Positions 33,736 through 45,559 of a DNA stretch of 64,000 nucleotides are shown in pieces. The notes under the pieces are model-generated. The model made no database searches. It saw nothing but the letters and a program-made list of their open reading frames with translations, and had not been told where the DNA came from. The position numbers and the translations under genes are program-made. This DNA comes from Centroberyx gerrardi (lineage: Eukaryota > Chordata > Actinopteri > Beryciformes > Berycidae), in assembly GCF_048128805.1 (NCBI RefSeq), contig NC_136012.1, positions 3,526,121 to 3,590,120 of the forward strand, read 5' to 3'. How positions within the stretch are numbered: the stretch's first letter is position 1; every line of letters starts with the position of its first letter.

Positions 33736-34607
33736 CACTTCCGTCTCTTTTTCAGAGAGCCAATCGTCTAAGTGACGGGAGTATTTACACGTCACCTACT
33801 ATGCTTTTGTGCTACTCACAGAACTATGCTGTATGCTGCTGTCATTCCAGTCGCTGTGCTTACCTTCGCCCCCCCTCCACCTCATCACCACCAATGTCCA
33901 GGCTCCAGAGGAACTCCCCAGGGGGGCGGGGCTTCCTAATTCCTACGTCCATCCCGGATGTACTCCTAACTTCACGAATGGGAGGAGTTCCTCCATGGAG
34001 CTTACGCCAAAGTTTCCATCATGTTTCATGTCATGTATAAAGTTTTTCATTTGAGCATTCATCTCTCTCCTGATTGAAGCTGTCTGTGGGAGCAGAGTTC
34101 TTCCTGGACAAGCCAAGCACACTGGAAGCACAGCCATGTCGGCCTCTGAGTTGTTTACCCATGAGTAAACGTTGGAAGAGCTCCTGCTTCTCCGTTTGAA
34201 AGTTGCAAATAGAACTTGTCACACATTCAAGTGCTTTTGTTTGGAAATAATAAGGAAATGTGCATCAAGCGTGTAATTGTTATTTTCATTAATGTATTAG
34301 ACAAATGTTGTCAAATAAGGATGCACAAAAAAATTTGCGACAACTAAAAGTTAAAGAGCGAAATGGAAGCGTACAACAATACACGTTATTTACAAGTTAT
34401 GCAAGTTATTTATTTCTAAGAAAACAAAGAAAAGACAGAAAGAAAAGGAGGGAAGGGCAAAAATAAGCAAGGAAGCAAGGAAAAGTCAGGGAGAAAGTGT
34501 TTGAACTGAGGCCTTGCTTAAAACGAAGTAACAGCTGCTCTTGGTTTATAATTTGAATGGATTGATCTGTTGTCACAAGGCCAAAAAAGCTGCCTGCAAT
34601 GGGCACA
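33736..34607. other. Intergenic DNA, no gene seen
   Basis: Nothing recognisable; AT content rises after 34,200. Confidence 0.5.
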
Positions 34608-34659
<52 letters not shown>

Positions 34660-35030
34660 CTCAACTTTCCCAAGCGTCATTTTTGACTGAATACGTCCTT
34701 CATGGATTGACAATAAATCTTTAGCAGCATCAATATGTATGTATGTGTGTGTGTGTGTGTGTGTGAGAGAGGTGGAGAGAAAGATCTACTCAATTAAATC
34801 TGTTATGATAGCTAACCTTCAGGAATACCTGCTGAACAAGTACACACACACACACACACACTCACACACATGCTTGAGTGCACATTTTATGTGAGCGTAT
34901 GTGTGTATTTCTGTTTCTGTGTGACTTTTTGAGGGTCAGCATGTGTGTTTTTTGTGCATGTACGCATGCATGCTTCATTGCATGCATGCGCGCGTGTGTG
35001 TGTGTGAGTGTGTGTGTGTGAGTGTGTCCT
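34608..35030. repeat. (CA)n and (GT)n microsatellite cluster
   Basis: (CA)n 34,608-34,653, (GT)n 34,743-34,765, (CA)n 34,842-34,860, and a mixed GC/GT tract at about 34,985-35,027. Confidence 0.9.
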
Positions 35031-35218
35031 GTCAGTCATGATGTGACTAATGCAGAGTGATGTTGGAAAAAGCCCCAGCCGTTACACCTGAAGGGAGAAG
35101 CGCCATGGAGTTTTCAGAAAATCTCATGTTTTCTATTTATATATTTCCCATCTATTTCTTTTTTTATTTTTACAGCAAACATATAAACTGTTAATGATTG
35201 TCTGCTTATAACTAATTA

Positions 35219-35537
35219 ATTTCTTAGGAAGTATCCTGGAAAGAACCATGAAATGATGAATTTCCTGGAAAGAACTGCAAAACTATAAACTATTTATTGT
35301 AAAAATAATAGGCAGAGGTAATTATCAGAAGTCATTATTCATATAATTATATAATATAGTTATTTATTTATTAATTATTAATTAATTTGAGTTAATTTCT
35401 AATTTTCTATATAACTACTACATAATTTCATGGTTCTGTCTTGGAAACAACAGAAGAAATTGGAGGAACTCTTTCCCTATTTTCCCTGTAATTAGTGCAT
35501 CATGTCATGGTTCTTTCCAGGAAACTTCCTAAGAAAT
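35219..35537. mobile_element. MITE-like hairpin with 39-bp inverted repeats
   Basis: 35,219-35,257 and 35,499-35,537 are inverted repeats with 37 of 39 positions matching (core CTGGAAAGAACCATGA). The spacer is AT-rich. Beyond the right arm the sequence TTGCGGACCCGGAAAATAAA followed by GTGTTACC resembles the end of a common fish element, so the full element may reach about 35,600. Confidence 0.65.
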
Positions 35538-35599
35538 GAACAGTTCTTTTCTAGGAAATTATTAGGAAAATTGCGGACCCGGAAAATAAAGTGTTACCA

Positions 35600-36050
35600 A
35601 AAAATTGTATCCGTTGGAAGTCTGAGGTGGGCTTGGCGACAAATGACCAGGAACTATTAAAAAATAGTCCGGACAAAACACACATCAACCTTTTATTCTT
35701 CATTCATTCTATATAAGGAAAGCCTTTCCCTGATGCCTCAGCGACTGCCAGTCTTCCTGGGGTCCACATCAACCTTTTCAAAAGTGTTTCTTTGAAAAAA
35801 AATTTAAAATAAGGCTGCGTTGCAGGAACCAGCAACAAGCTTTAATTGAACCAAATCCCAAGATCCAAACCCTAAAGATCCAGTAAAAAGTCTATATGAT
35901 TAAGACATGGATTTATACATGATAGTGCAGATATGGTAGCTGGAGTGAGCAGTTGGGTATAATAGTTTGCTGTAATCAGGAAGTTCCTTGGTGATAATTT
36001 TTCAGGGAAATTAACAACTCAAACAGGCAAAACTGATTGCTTGTCAAATT
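35600..36050. other. Intergenic DNA before the tRNA array
   Basis: No gene or clear repeat recognised. Confidence 0.45.
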
Positions 36051-36230
36051 AACTGTAAGTGGAGCTCAAGAGTAATTTACGCTGCAGACAGAAAAGACAC
36101 ACCCGTGGTTGTCTTTCAAGCTCTTCTTCATGGAGATATAGCCCAGTGGCGATGCAGAAGCTTCGCTTGGCTTCCAGAAGCAGGCAGGGATCAAATATCC
36201 AGAGTCCAAAGTATTCTGGTGATGTCACCA

Positions 36231-36283
36231 GGCATGGTGGCCAAATGACAAGTCTTGTGAACCAAACATCATGGATTCAAGCA
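36231..36283 (+). pseudogene. tRNA-Thr copy, decayed
   Basis: It starts GGCATGGTGGCCAAATGA, then loses the D-loop/anticodon stem region; the T-arm reads ATGGATTCAAGC. Not foldable as a tRNA. Confidence 0.6.
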
Positions 36284-36347
36284 AAATAATCTGGTAGATC
36301 TGTAGATCAGAAGAACCAAATCTCTATAATAACAAATGAAGTTGTCA

Positions 36348-36419
36348 GCCATGGTGGCCAAGTGGAAAGGCATCGATCTTGTAAACTGAAAATCATGGGT
36401 TCAATCCCCATCCGTGCCT
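36348..36419 (+). pseudogene. tRNA-Thr(TGT)-like copy, weak stems
   Basis: 72 nt in register with the array consensus. The anticodon loop CTTGTAA gives TGT. Acceptor and anticodon stems hold mismatches (TCGAT against ACTGA), while the B box GGTTCAATCCC is intact. Confidence 0.6.
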
Positions 36420-37318
36420 TTAAGAAGATGGGGTCACTTCCATTCCACACTTTTATGATCAATGTGAACTCTCAAATGCTATTCAAGAAACAGTTAGATT
36501 GTGTTGTGGAAAACACACTCTTTGACCAAAATGGACTCTATCCAGATGACTCAGTGGCTTTGTTTACATGCGCACAATGCAACTATTGCCGATACTGTGA
36601 TTAAGGCTATAGTCTGATTATGTTGTTAACATGATTGCATAAATTGACAATTCCCCACAATAATCCCACTTACATGACTGAAGTATTTATTTCAATTACA
36701 CAGAGATAATTGTGGTAATGGAATATATACATATATTTTTTGATAAAAATAACTTGTGTCCTGTCCCGCCACTTTTAAATGTAACCAAAACAACCACAGC
36801 CATAATTCTGCTCTACCACATCATGTTCATCGCAGCCATATGCCTGTCTCTATTACAATTACAAAATGGCATGCTTCAGGCTATTCAAGTCTATTTTTAT
36901 ATATTTGCTTCGAAAGCCACCTCAAAAAAAAATATTTCAATGAGAGAAATTATTAATGATAACAAAGGCAATGGATATGGATGAGAAATTCAATCTTTGC
37001 CTGTTTAGGAGGGGTTGAGGCATTCTCACCATCATCTGTCAGGGGCTGGACAGATTGCTTATGGAGTTTGCAGCTATGATAGGTGTCATTTGGTACCTAC
37101 TGTAGTTTACATGACTATTAGTAATTCGCAAGATTCAAAATTCTAGAATATCAAATTAATTTCTTCATTGACAGGTATGACAAGTGGAAAGGTGTTGGTC
37201 TTTTAATCCAAAAATCACAGATTAAATTGAATTGATCTATTGCACAGTGAAAAAAAAAAGTTTTTTCAGTTCAGAAGAACTAAATCTCTAAAACAACAAA
37301 TTGAGAAATCCTTTCACA

Positions 37319-37390
37319 GGCATGGTGGCCAAGTGGAAAGGCGTCGGTCTCGTAAACCGAAGATCATGGGTTCAATCCCCATCCATGCCT
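37319..37390 (+). tRNA. tRNA-Thr(CGT), perfect fold
   Basis: The 72-nt sequence folds without mismatch: acceptor GGCATGG with CCATGCC, anticodon stem TCGGT with ACCGA, T stem ATGGG with CCCAT. Loop CTCGTAA places anticodon CGT at 37,351-37,353, reading Thr codon ACG. A box TGGCCAAGTGG and B box GGTTCAATCCC match the Pol III consensus. It closely resembles vertebrate tRNA-Thr(CGT). Only three Ts follow, so termination is weak; activity is unproven. Confidence 0.8.
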
Positions 37391-37551
37391 TTAAGATGGG
37401 GTCAATTCCACTCCTTTATGATCAATGTCAACTCTTAAATACGATTCAATAAAAGTTACAGTGTGGTAGATAACCACACCTACTTTACATCAATATTAGT
37501 AATTTGGGATAATCAAAACTCTCGAATACCAAATGAATATTTTCATTGGGA

Positions 37552-37615
37552 GGTATGATTGCCAAGCGGAAACATGTTGGTCTTGAAATCAAAAGATCAC
37601 AAATTAAAGTCACTT
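37552..37615 (+). pseudogene. Decayed tRNA-like module
   Basis: GGTATGATTGCCAAGCGGAA followed by GTTGGTCTTGAAATC aligns with the Thr copies, but the T-arm has lost its B box. Relatives lie near 37,172, 41,400 (minus), 43,123, 43,622, 44,495, 48,510 and 53,707. These look like older, dead sister modules in the unit. Confidence 0.5.
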
Positions 37616-38183
37616 CATCTTTTTTGTACAGTGAAATGAAAAACTATCACATTCCACATGACTCGGTGGTAATGCAGACATTTTGCTTGGCTTACGGAAG
37701 AGAACAGGCATCAAATGTCCAGAGTATTGAGTTGTTCAATCCCCATTTATGTCTTCATAATGTATGTTGCCAATGTGACTGACAATCTCCAGTCACTAGG
37801 TGATGAAGGCTATTTTGATTGTGCAGTGCAGTGCACAAACAATGGCTTGTTTGTGCAAAACCTGATCTGAAGAAATTTCTCAGTGAATACGGTGAACTTA
37901 GCTTAAGCATCTCAGGTGCATAAAAATATGCAGATTGCCCTCGCAACACAATCTTAGTGAATCTTGACCTCAGTGTCTCATTCAAGGGGATAAAATGATG
38001 CTCTTCATTATGACTGTAAGAGGAATTCAAGGACAATTTCTACTGCTGAAAGATGAGCTGCAAAAGCTGGTTTCATTTCAAAACCTTTTTCAAGCACATG
38101 CAGCTCAGTGGTAGAGTGCTTTTCCCCTTACTATTCATAGTTCAGAAGAGCCAAATCTTCATAATAAATTGACGGCATGTGCA

Positions 38184-38255
38184 TCAGGCATGGTGGCCAA
38201 GTGGAAAGGCGTCGGTCTCGTAAACCGAAGATCATGGGTTCAATCCCCATCCATG
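38184..38255 (+). tRNA. tRNA-Thr(CGT), perfect fold
   Basis: Identical to the copy at 37,319 over 72 nt. All stems pair; A and B boxes intact. Followed by TTTAAATG. Confidence 0.8.
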
Positions 38256-39083
38256 CCTTTAAATGTTGGGGTCAATTCAATTCCACACCTTTATGATCTA
38301 TGTGAACTCTCAAATACCTTTCAATAAAAGTAGAGTGTGGTAAAAACTGTTCTACCAAAATCGAGTGAATTCGGATAGCTCAGTGACTATCTATTCAAGA
38401 GAATAGAAGTAGTTACACTTCACTATCAAATCTAACTTCGAGGTCTATTTGTACTGCAGAAAGGTGAGATGCATCAGCTGGTGTCCAATTAACATCCCAT
38501 TCTAGCACTTACATCTCATTTGGTAGAACCCCTATTTTACATGACTATTACTATTTCAGAATGTTAAAAATTCTTGAAGAGGAATCAAATGTCCAGAGAA
38601 TTAAGGTTTTCAATCCCCATTTATTTCTTTATAATGTATAATGTGACAAATGTGACTGACAATCTCCAATCAGTTCACTAGGTGATGAAGGCTATTTTCA
38701 TTGCACAGTGCTCTTTTCAATGGCTTGTTTGTGCCACAACTTGATTTCCATAAATTTCTCAGTGAATGCTGTGAGAACTCTGTGCTGTTAGCTTAAGCAT
38801 CTGAGGCGCATAAAAATATGCAGATTGCCCTCACAACACAATCTTAGTGAATCTTGACCTCAGTGTCTCATTCAAGGGGATAAAATGATGCTCTTCATTA
38901 TGACTGAAAGAGTAGTTCAAGGACAATTTCTACTGCTGAAAGATGAGCTGCACCTGTTGGTTTCATTTCAAAACCTTTTTCAAGCACATAGAGCTCAGCG
39001 GTAGAGTGCTTTTCCCCTCAGTATTCATAGTTCAGAAGAACCAAATCTCTAAAACAACAAAGTGGATTTGTAAGTGTAAGTGT

Positions 39084-39143
39084 AAGTGGAAAGGCGTCGG
39101 TCTCGTAAACCGAAGATCATGGGTTCAATCCCCATCTATGCCT
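39084..39143 (+). pseudogene. tRNA-Thr copy lacking 5' end
   Basis: The acceptor 5' strand and part of the D-arm are replaced by a TAAGTG repeat (about 39,071-39,088). From AAGTGGAAAGG on it matches the consensus with anticodon CGT, except for CTATGCC in the acceptor. Confidence 0.7.
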
Positions 39144-39504
39144 TTAAGATGATGGGGTCAATTCCATTCCACACCTTTATGATCAATGTGAACTCTCAAA
39201 TCCTATTCAAGAAAAAGATAGAATGTGTTGTAGTAATCACACTCTTCGACCAAAATGGAGTCAATCCAGATAACTCAGTCTATGTTTACATGCGCACAAT
39301 GCAACAATTGCCAATACTGTACTTTACCAAGGCAATAGTTTGATTAAGTTGTTTACATGACTGAAGTATTTATTTAGTTTCTTTTCCTGCCACTTTCAAA
39401 TGTAACCAAAACAACCACAGCCATAATTCTGCTCTACCACATCATGTTGTTCATGGCAGCCGTATGCCTGTCTCTATTACAATTACAAAATGGCATGTTT
39501 CAGG

Positions 39505-40270
39505 CTCTACTGTTGGGAAACCTGTTGGAAGGAAGGAGACGACGCATGCAGTTGTTGCGGTGTGTTTGGATGGAGCTGTGAGCCGCTGTGTCCGGCGCAT
39601 CTTCAGTGTCACCGTCCGTCTCCTGTATTCCTGATGATTTGCACTGTAGAAATTTGGAAGCTGTGCAGAACAGCCAACCAGTCTGGTGTGCACAAAATCA
39701 CAGAAGTCTGTGGCTGCAGGTGGAACGCACATACCGGTCCTGCCGCCTTTGGATGGTTATAACAATTTCATCAACCAAAATATATCCTACAAGCTGTTGT
39801 GGATGACAGATGTTGGTAAGAATAACCCCCTGATCTAGCCCAGTACAATTATCTTTTACCTCCACATAACATGGTGAGCTGGACACATGCGCAAATTGCT
39901 CACAGTTCAAGAAATGTCACTATGGTGTACATGTTCTAACCAGTGTTGGGGAAGTAATCCATTACCAATTGCTCCTTACTCTCTCTAAATTGTAATGAGA
40001 TTACTTTACTCATTACTCTCAGAGGAAAGTAATCACCTTACTTTAATTTTAATTTTATTTTACTTTCTAAAACATACTAATCTCTAATCCTTGCTACAAT
40101 GGAGAGTACTTTGACAGACAAATTATTTCTTTTTTGTGCTTTATTAAGGCGCTAATAGCCTAATCCAAATAAAGTAAACATTAAGGCATTACTGCCTTTG
40201 GACAGAACAAGGCATTGCCAATATGTATGGTCAGGATGAAACAACAGGTCTATTGAACAGGCCAAAAGAA
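39505..40270. mobile_element. Insertion with Harbinger-like remnant
   Basis: The array sequence ...GGCATGTTTCAG breaks at about 39,505 and resumes at about 40,270 with GCCTATTCAAGCCTATTTTT. Inside, one frame near 39,728-39,805 reads HIPVLPPLDGYNNFINQN, resembling the start of the PIF/Harbinger transposase core (xHIPI..P....YxNRK). From 39,950 a GTGTTGGGGAAGTAATC sequence resembles another common fish repeat. Identification is tentative. Confidence 0.45.
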
Positions 40271-40753
40271 GCCTATTCAAGCCTATTTTTATATACTTGT
40301 TTCAGAAGCTGCCTCAAAGTAAAATGAGAGAAATTATTATTGATAATTGTATAATCCTTCCTTCCAACAGGTTTCCCAACGGTAGAGCCTGAAGCATGCC
40401 ATTTTGTAGTTATAATAGAGACAGGCACATGGCTGCAACAAACAACATGATGTGGTAGAGCAGAATTATGGCTGTGGTTGTTTTGGTTACATTTGAAGTG
40501 GCGGGACGGGAAACTAAATAAACACTTCAGTCATGTGAACCGTATAGTTATGGGGAATTGTTTTTGCCATCATGTTAACAACTTGATCAGACTATTGCAT
40601 TAATCACAGGACTGGCAAGTTGCACTGTGCGCATGTAAACATAGCCACCGGATTCAGTCAATTTTGGTTGACATTCTATCTTTGTCTTGAATAGCATTTG
40701 AGAGTTCACATTGATCCCAAAGGTGTGGAATGGAACAGAGCGTATCATCTCAA

Positions 40754-40825
40754 AGGCATAAATGAGGATTGAACCCAGGATCTTCGATTTACGAGACCAA
40801 CGTCTTTCCACTTGGCCACCATGCC
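40754..40825 (-). pseudogene. tRNA-Thr(CGT) copy in inverted block
   Basis: 72 nt on the minus strand with anticodon loop CTCGTAA (CGT) and intact B box. The anticodon stem TTGGT/ATCGA pairs only through G-U wobbles. Acceptor and T stem have several changes. Confidence 0.65.
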
Positions 40826-41766
40826 TGACGGCGACGAAGCCACTTCTGAACTAAGAATAGTAAGGAGCAAACTGCTCTACCACTGAGCTCTATGTGCTTG
40901 AAAAAGGTTTTGAAATGAAACCAGCAGGTGCAACTTATGTTTCAGCAGTAGAAATTGTCCTTGAATTCCTCTTACAGTCATAATGAAGAGCATCATTTTA
41001 TCCCCTTGAATGAGACACTGAGGTCAAGATTCATTAAGATTGTGTTGTGAGGGCAATCTGCATATTTTTATGCACCTGAGATGCTTAAGCTAAGTTCACC
41101 GTATTCACTGAGAAATTTATGGAAATCAAGTTGTGGCACAAACAAGCCATTGAATTGAGCACTGCACAATGAAAATAGCATCCTTCATCACCTAGTGAAC
41201 TGATTGGAGATTGTCAGTCACATGTGTCACATACATTATGAAGAAATAAATGGGGATTGAACACCTCAATACTCTGGACATTTGATTCCTTTTCCCTTCC
41301 GTAAGCCAAACAAAATGTCTGCATTATCACCGAGTCATGTGAAATGTGAATGCTTTTCGTTTGACTGTACAAAAACATGAAGTGACTTTAATTTCAAGAC
41401 CAACATGTTTCCACTTGGCAATCATACATCCCAATGAAAATATTCATTTGGTATTCAAGAATTTTGAATATTCCAAATTACTAATAGTGATGTAAAGTAG
41501 GTGCTCTACCAATGACATTCATGTGCTAGAATGGGATGCTAATTGGACACCAGATGATGCATCTCACCTTTCTGCAGTGATCTTGAATTTAGAGTGATAG
41601 TGAAGTGTAACTATTACTATTCCCATGAATAGATAGTCACTGAGTTATCTGAATTAATTTGATTTTGGTAGAACATTTTTTAACACTGTCTAATTTTTAT
41701 TGAATGGCTTGTGAGAGTTCACACTGATCATAAATGTGTGGAATTTAATTCACCCCATCATCCTAA

Positions 41767-41797
41767 AGGCATGGATGGGAATTGAATCCATGATCTT
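41767..41797 (-). pseudogene. Half tRNA-Thr copy at inversion breakpoint
   Basis: Only the 3' half (T-arm and acceptor 3' strand) is present on the minus strand; it ends abruptly at the switch of orientation. Confidence 0.7.
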
Positions 41798-41854
41798 ACT
41801 AATCATAGTTCAGAAGAACCAAATCTCTAAAACAAACTGAAAAAGCTTTTGTTA

Positions 41855-41926
41855 GGCATGGTGGCCAAGTGGAAAGGCGTTGGTCTCGTAAACCGAAGAG
41901 CATGGATTCAATCCCCATCCATGCCT
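41855..41926 (+). pseudogene. tRNA-Thr(CGT) copy, damaged B box
   Basis: Acceptor stem perfect; anticodon stem TTGGT/ACCGA is paired with one G-U. T-arm ATGGATTCAATC has a mismatch and weakens the B box. Confidence 0.65.
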
Positions 41927-42310
41927 TTAAGATGATCGGGTCAATTCCATTCCACACCTTTATGATTAATGTGAACTCTCAAATACCATTCAATAAAAGA
42001 ATGTGGTAAGAACTCTTCTACCAAAATCGAATGAGTTCACATAACTCAGTGACTATCTATTCCTTACAGCACAATCTTAGTGAATCTTCACCTCAGTGTC
42101 TCATTCAAGGGGATAAAATGATGGTCTTCATTATGATTGTAAGAGGAATTCAAGGACAATTTCTACTGCTGACAGATGAGCTGCAAAAGTTGGTTTCATT
42201 TCAAAACTTCTTCAAGCACATAGATCTCCGTTGTAGAGCAAGTTTAGCTTAATGTTTGTAGTTCAGAAGAATTAAATCTCTGAAACAACAAACTGAAGGT
42301 GCCAATGTCA

Positions 42311-42382
42311 GGCATGGTGGCCAAGTGGAAAGACATCGGTCTCGTAAACCGAAGGTCATGGGTTCAATACCCATCCATGCCT
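42311..42382 (+). tRNA. tRNA-Thr(CGT) copy, nearly intact
   Basis: Acceptor, anticodon and T stems pair; the D stem has changes (AGACAT for AGGCGT) and the T loop is TTCAATA. Sits in the large duplicate of the 36.3 kb unit. Confidence 0.6.
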
Positions 42383-43271
42383 TTAAGAAGATGGGGTCAG
42401 TTCCATTCCACACCTTTATGATCAATGTGAACTCTCAAATGCTATTCAAGAAACAGTTAGATTGTGTTGTGGAAAACACACTCTTTGACCAAAATGGACT
42501 CTATCCAGATGACTCAGTGGCTTTGTTTACATGCGCACAATGCAACTATTGCCGATACTGTGATTAAGGCTATAGTCTGATTATGTTGTTAACATGATTG
42601 CATAAATTGACAATTCCCCACAATTATCCCATTTACATGACTGAAGTATTTATTTCAATTACACAGAGAAATTGTGGTAATGGAATATATACATATATTT
42701 TTTGATAAAAATAATTTGTTTCCTGTTCCACCACTTTTAAATGTAACCAAAACAACCACAGCCATAATTCTGCTCTACCACATCATGTTCATCGCAGCCA
42801 TATGCCTGTCTCTATTACAATTACAAAATGGCATGTTTCAGCCTATTTAAGCCTATTTTTATATACTTGCTTCGAAAGCCGCCTCAAAATAAAATATTTC
42901 AATGAGAGAAATTATTAATGATAACAAAGGCAATGAGAAATTCAATCTTTGTCTGTTTAGGAGGGGTTGAGGCATTCTCACCATCATCTGTCGGGGGTCG
43001 GACAGATTGCTTGTGGAGTTTGCAGCTGTGGATAGGTGTCATCTGGTACCTACTGTAGTTTACATGACTTTAATAATTTGGAAGATTCAAAGTTCTAGAA
43101 TATCAAATTAATTTCTTCATTGACAGGTAACACAAGTGGGAAGGTGTTGGTCTTTTAATCCAAAAATCTCAGATTCAATTCAACTGATCTTTATTGCACA
43201 GTGAAATGAAAACCTTTTTCAGTGCTTAAGAACTAAATCTCTAAAACAACAAATTGAAAAAATATGTCACA

Positions 43272-43343
43272 GGCATGGTGGCCAAGTGGAAAGGCGTCGG
43301 TCTCGTAAACCGAAGATCATGGGTTCAATCCCCATCCATGCCT
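43272..43343 (+). tRNA. tRNA-Thr(CGT), perfect fold
   Basis: Identical to the copies at 37,319 and 38,184 over 72 nt; all stems and both promoter boxes intact. Confidence 0.8.
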
Positions 43344-44242
43344 TTAAGCAGATGAGGTCAATTCCATTCCACATTTTCATGATCAATGTGAACTCTCAAA
43401 TACCATTCAATAAAAGATATAGTGTGGGAAGGACTCTGCTACCAAAATCGAATCAATTCAGATAACTCAGCGGCTATCTATTCACAGGAATAGAGATAGT
43501 TGCACTTCATGCATCATCTGGTGTCCAATTAACATCTCATTGGTAGAGCACCTACTTTACATTACTATTAGTAATTTGGGACATTCAAAATTCTCGAATA
43601 CCAAATGAATATTGTCATTGGGAGGTATGATTGCCAAGTGGAAAGATGTTGGTCTTGAAATCAAAAGATCACAAATTAAAGTCACTTCATGTTTTTGTAC
43701 AGTGAAACAAAAACATTCACATTCCACATGACTCAGTGGTAATGCAGACTTTTTGCTTGGCTTATGAAACAGAAGAGGAATCAAATGTCCAGAGTATTGA
43801 GTTGTTGAATCCCCATTTATTTCTTTATAATGTATAATGTGACAAATGTGCTTGACAATATCCAATCAGTTCACTAGGTGATGAAGGCTATTTTCATTGT
43901 GCAGTGCTCTTTTCAATGGCTTGTTTGTGCCACAACTTGATTTCCATAAATTTCTGTGCTGTTAGCTTAAGCATCTCAGGTGCATAAAAATATGCAGATT
44001 TCCCTCACAACACAATCTTAGTGAATCTTGACCTCAGTGTCTCATTCAAGGGGATAAAATGATGCTCTTCATTATGACTGAAAGACGAATTCAAGTACAA
44101 TTTTTACTGCTGAAAGATGAGCTGCACCTGTTGGATTGATTTCAAAACCTTTTTCAAGCACACAGAGTCACTGGTAGAACAGTTTGCCCCTGACAATTCA
44201 TAGTTCAGAAGAACCAAATCTAAAATAGCAACACAGTCCTCA

Positions 44243-44314
44243 GGCATGGAGGCCAAGTGGCAAGGCGTCAGTCTCGTAAACTGAAGATCATGGGTTCAAT
44301 CCCCATCCATGCCT
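44243..44314 (+). tRNA. tRNA-Thr(CGT) copy with compensatory stem change
   Basis: Anticodon stem TCAGT pairs perfectly with ACTGA: both sides changed together from the consensus TCGGT/ACCGA. Acceptor and T stems intact, anticodon CGT. Position 8 is A in place of the conserved T, which weakens the A box. Confidence 0.6.
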
Positions 44315-44659
44315 TTAAAATGATGGAGTCTATTCCATTCTACACCTTTATGATCAATGTGAGCTCTCAAAAGGCATTCATGCTTGTGGAGTTTGCAGCT
44401 GTGGGTATAGGTGTCGTTTGGTACCTAGTTTACTTGACTATTCGCAATTCGGAATATTCAAAATTCTTGAATATAAAATTAATTTCTTCATTGACAGGTA
44501 TGACAAGTGGAAAGGTGTTCGTCTTTTAATCCAAAAATCTTAGGCATTCAAGAAAAGTTAGTGTGTTGTGGTAAACACTCATCTACTAAAATGGAATGAT
44601 GATTCCCTTCACAGATGATTCAGTGACTATTCAACAGAATAAAATAGTAAAAACAACTT

Positions 44660-45515
44660 GTTCCGGCTGGTTAATTTGATTCCCACTCACTGGCTTTACT
44701 TCAGGATCAAACACAAGGCAGAATCCAGTTTATAAAGTTCAGAATATGTATTGAATGTTGAAGGAAGGCAGGGGGTTACAACACAGGCAAATAGATGAAT
44801 TATTGTCCACAGATCACAAGGTAACAAACAAATGAAGATTGATGATTGGCGTGTTTGATGATTGACGTGTGGTTTCTGAAAGACAATAGGAAAATAAAGC
44901 AATGAAAGCAAAGGGCATTCAACTATCAGTATATACTTAATGGCATTTATAGACGAGTGAATTGCATCGGCATTCAACAAACTATCATCACATCTGAGTC
45001 CAAAAACAAGGTGCTAAAAATACATAAATGGGCGATAAGTGCCGCTATTAACGTTAGTAATTGATTAAACAAATGAAATCCACATCTGAAATAACAACAG
45101 CCAATGTTTCACCAAACTTAGCGATACATGCAATTAACATATAAAATGCAATTAACATATGACAAACAAACTATGAATGAATGCTGACGTGGCATATGAA
45201 TTTGGCCAAGTGCCAGGATACTACTTATCGGCCGAATAGGATTTAGCAGGCATTAACTGGCCTTATTTCCTATGGCAAATAAAAGTAATGAGTGGACTTA
45301 CATGGGCAAGAACGCATTAAGTCAATCAAACTGTACAGAGAACCAAATCATATTAAATCGCGGCTCTCAGACGTGGCCGCCTCCTCCTCCATTCATGGGG
45401 TGTGTTACGCTCGCCCCCGCGCATCCAAGCAGCTTATGAAGATTGCGCAATCAGAAAGGGAGGAGGCAGTGAGACGGCCGCGGGAAAATGAGACTCAGAG
45501 GGAATTCTTCACAAA
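44660..45515. other. Unclassified insertion in the array
   Basis: Array sequence stops after TAGTAAAAACAACT and resumes at ACATAGAGCTCATTGGTAGA. The insert is partly GC-rich (45,360-45,490, with CTCCTCCTCCATTCATGG). No domain is recognised; could be an LTR-like or other short element. Confidence 0.4.
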
Positions 45516-45559
45516 TAGTTTAACATAGAGCTCATTGGTAGAGCACTTTCCTACATTTT

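Larger units (their letters stand above)
40355..41797 (-). repeat. Inverted block of the array
   Basis: From 40,355 the sequence is the reverse complement of array units. It starts with the mirror of 39,508-39,537 and includes a minus-strand Thr copy at 40,754-40,825. It ends at 41,797 in the middle of another minus-strand Thr copy, where plus-oriented unit sequence resumes. Confidence 0.8.

Noticed and set aside
36362-36604. Repeated small protein starting MERHRSCKLKIMGS and its relatives across the array
   Set aside because: These frames are the translation of the tRNA-Thr sequence and its flank; repetition of the DNA, not a protein family.
39451-39732. 93-codon minus-strand frame
   Set aside because: No motif; the opposite strand gives the better, though weak, Harbinger-like reading.
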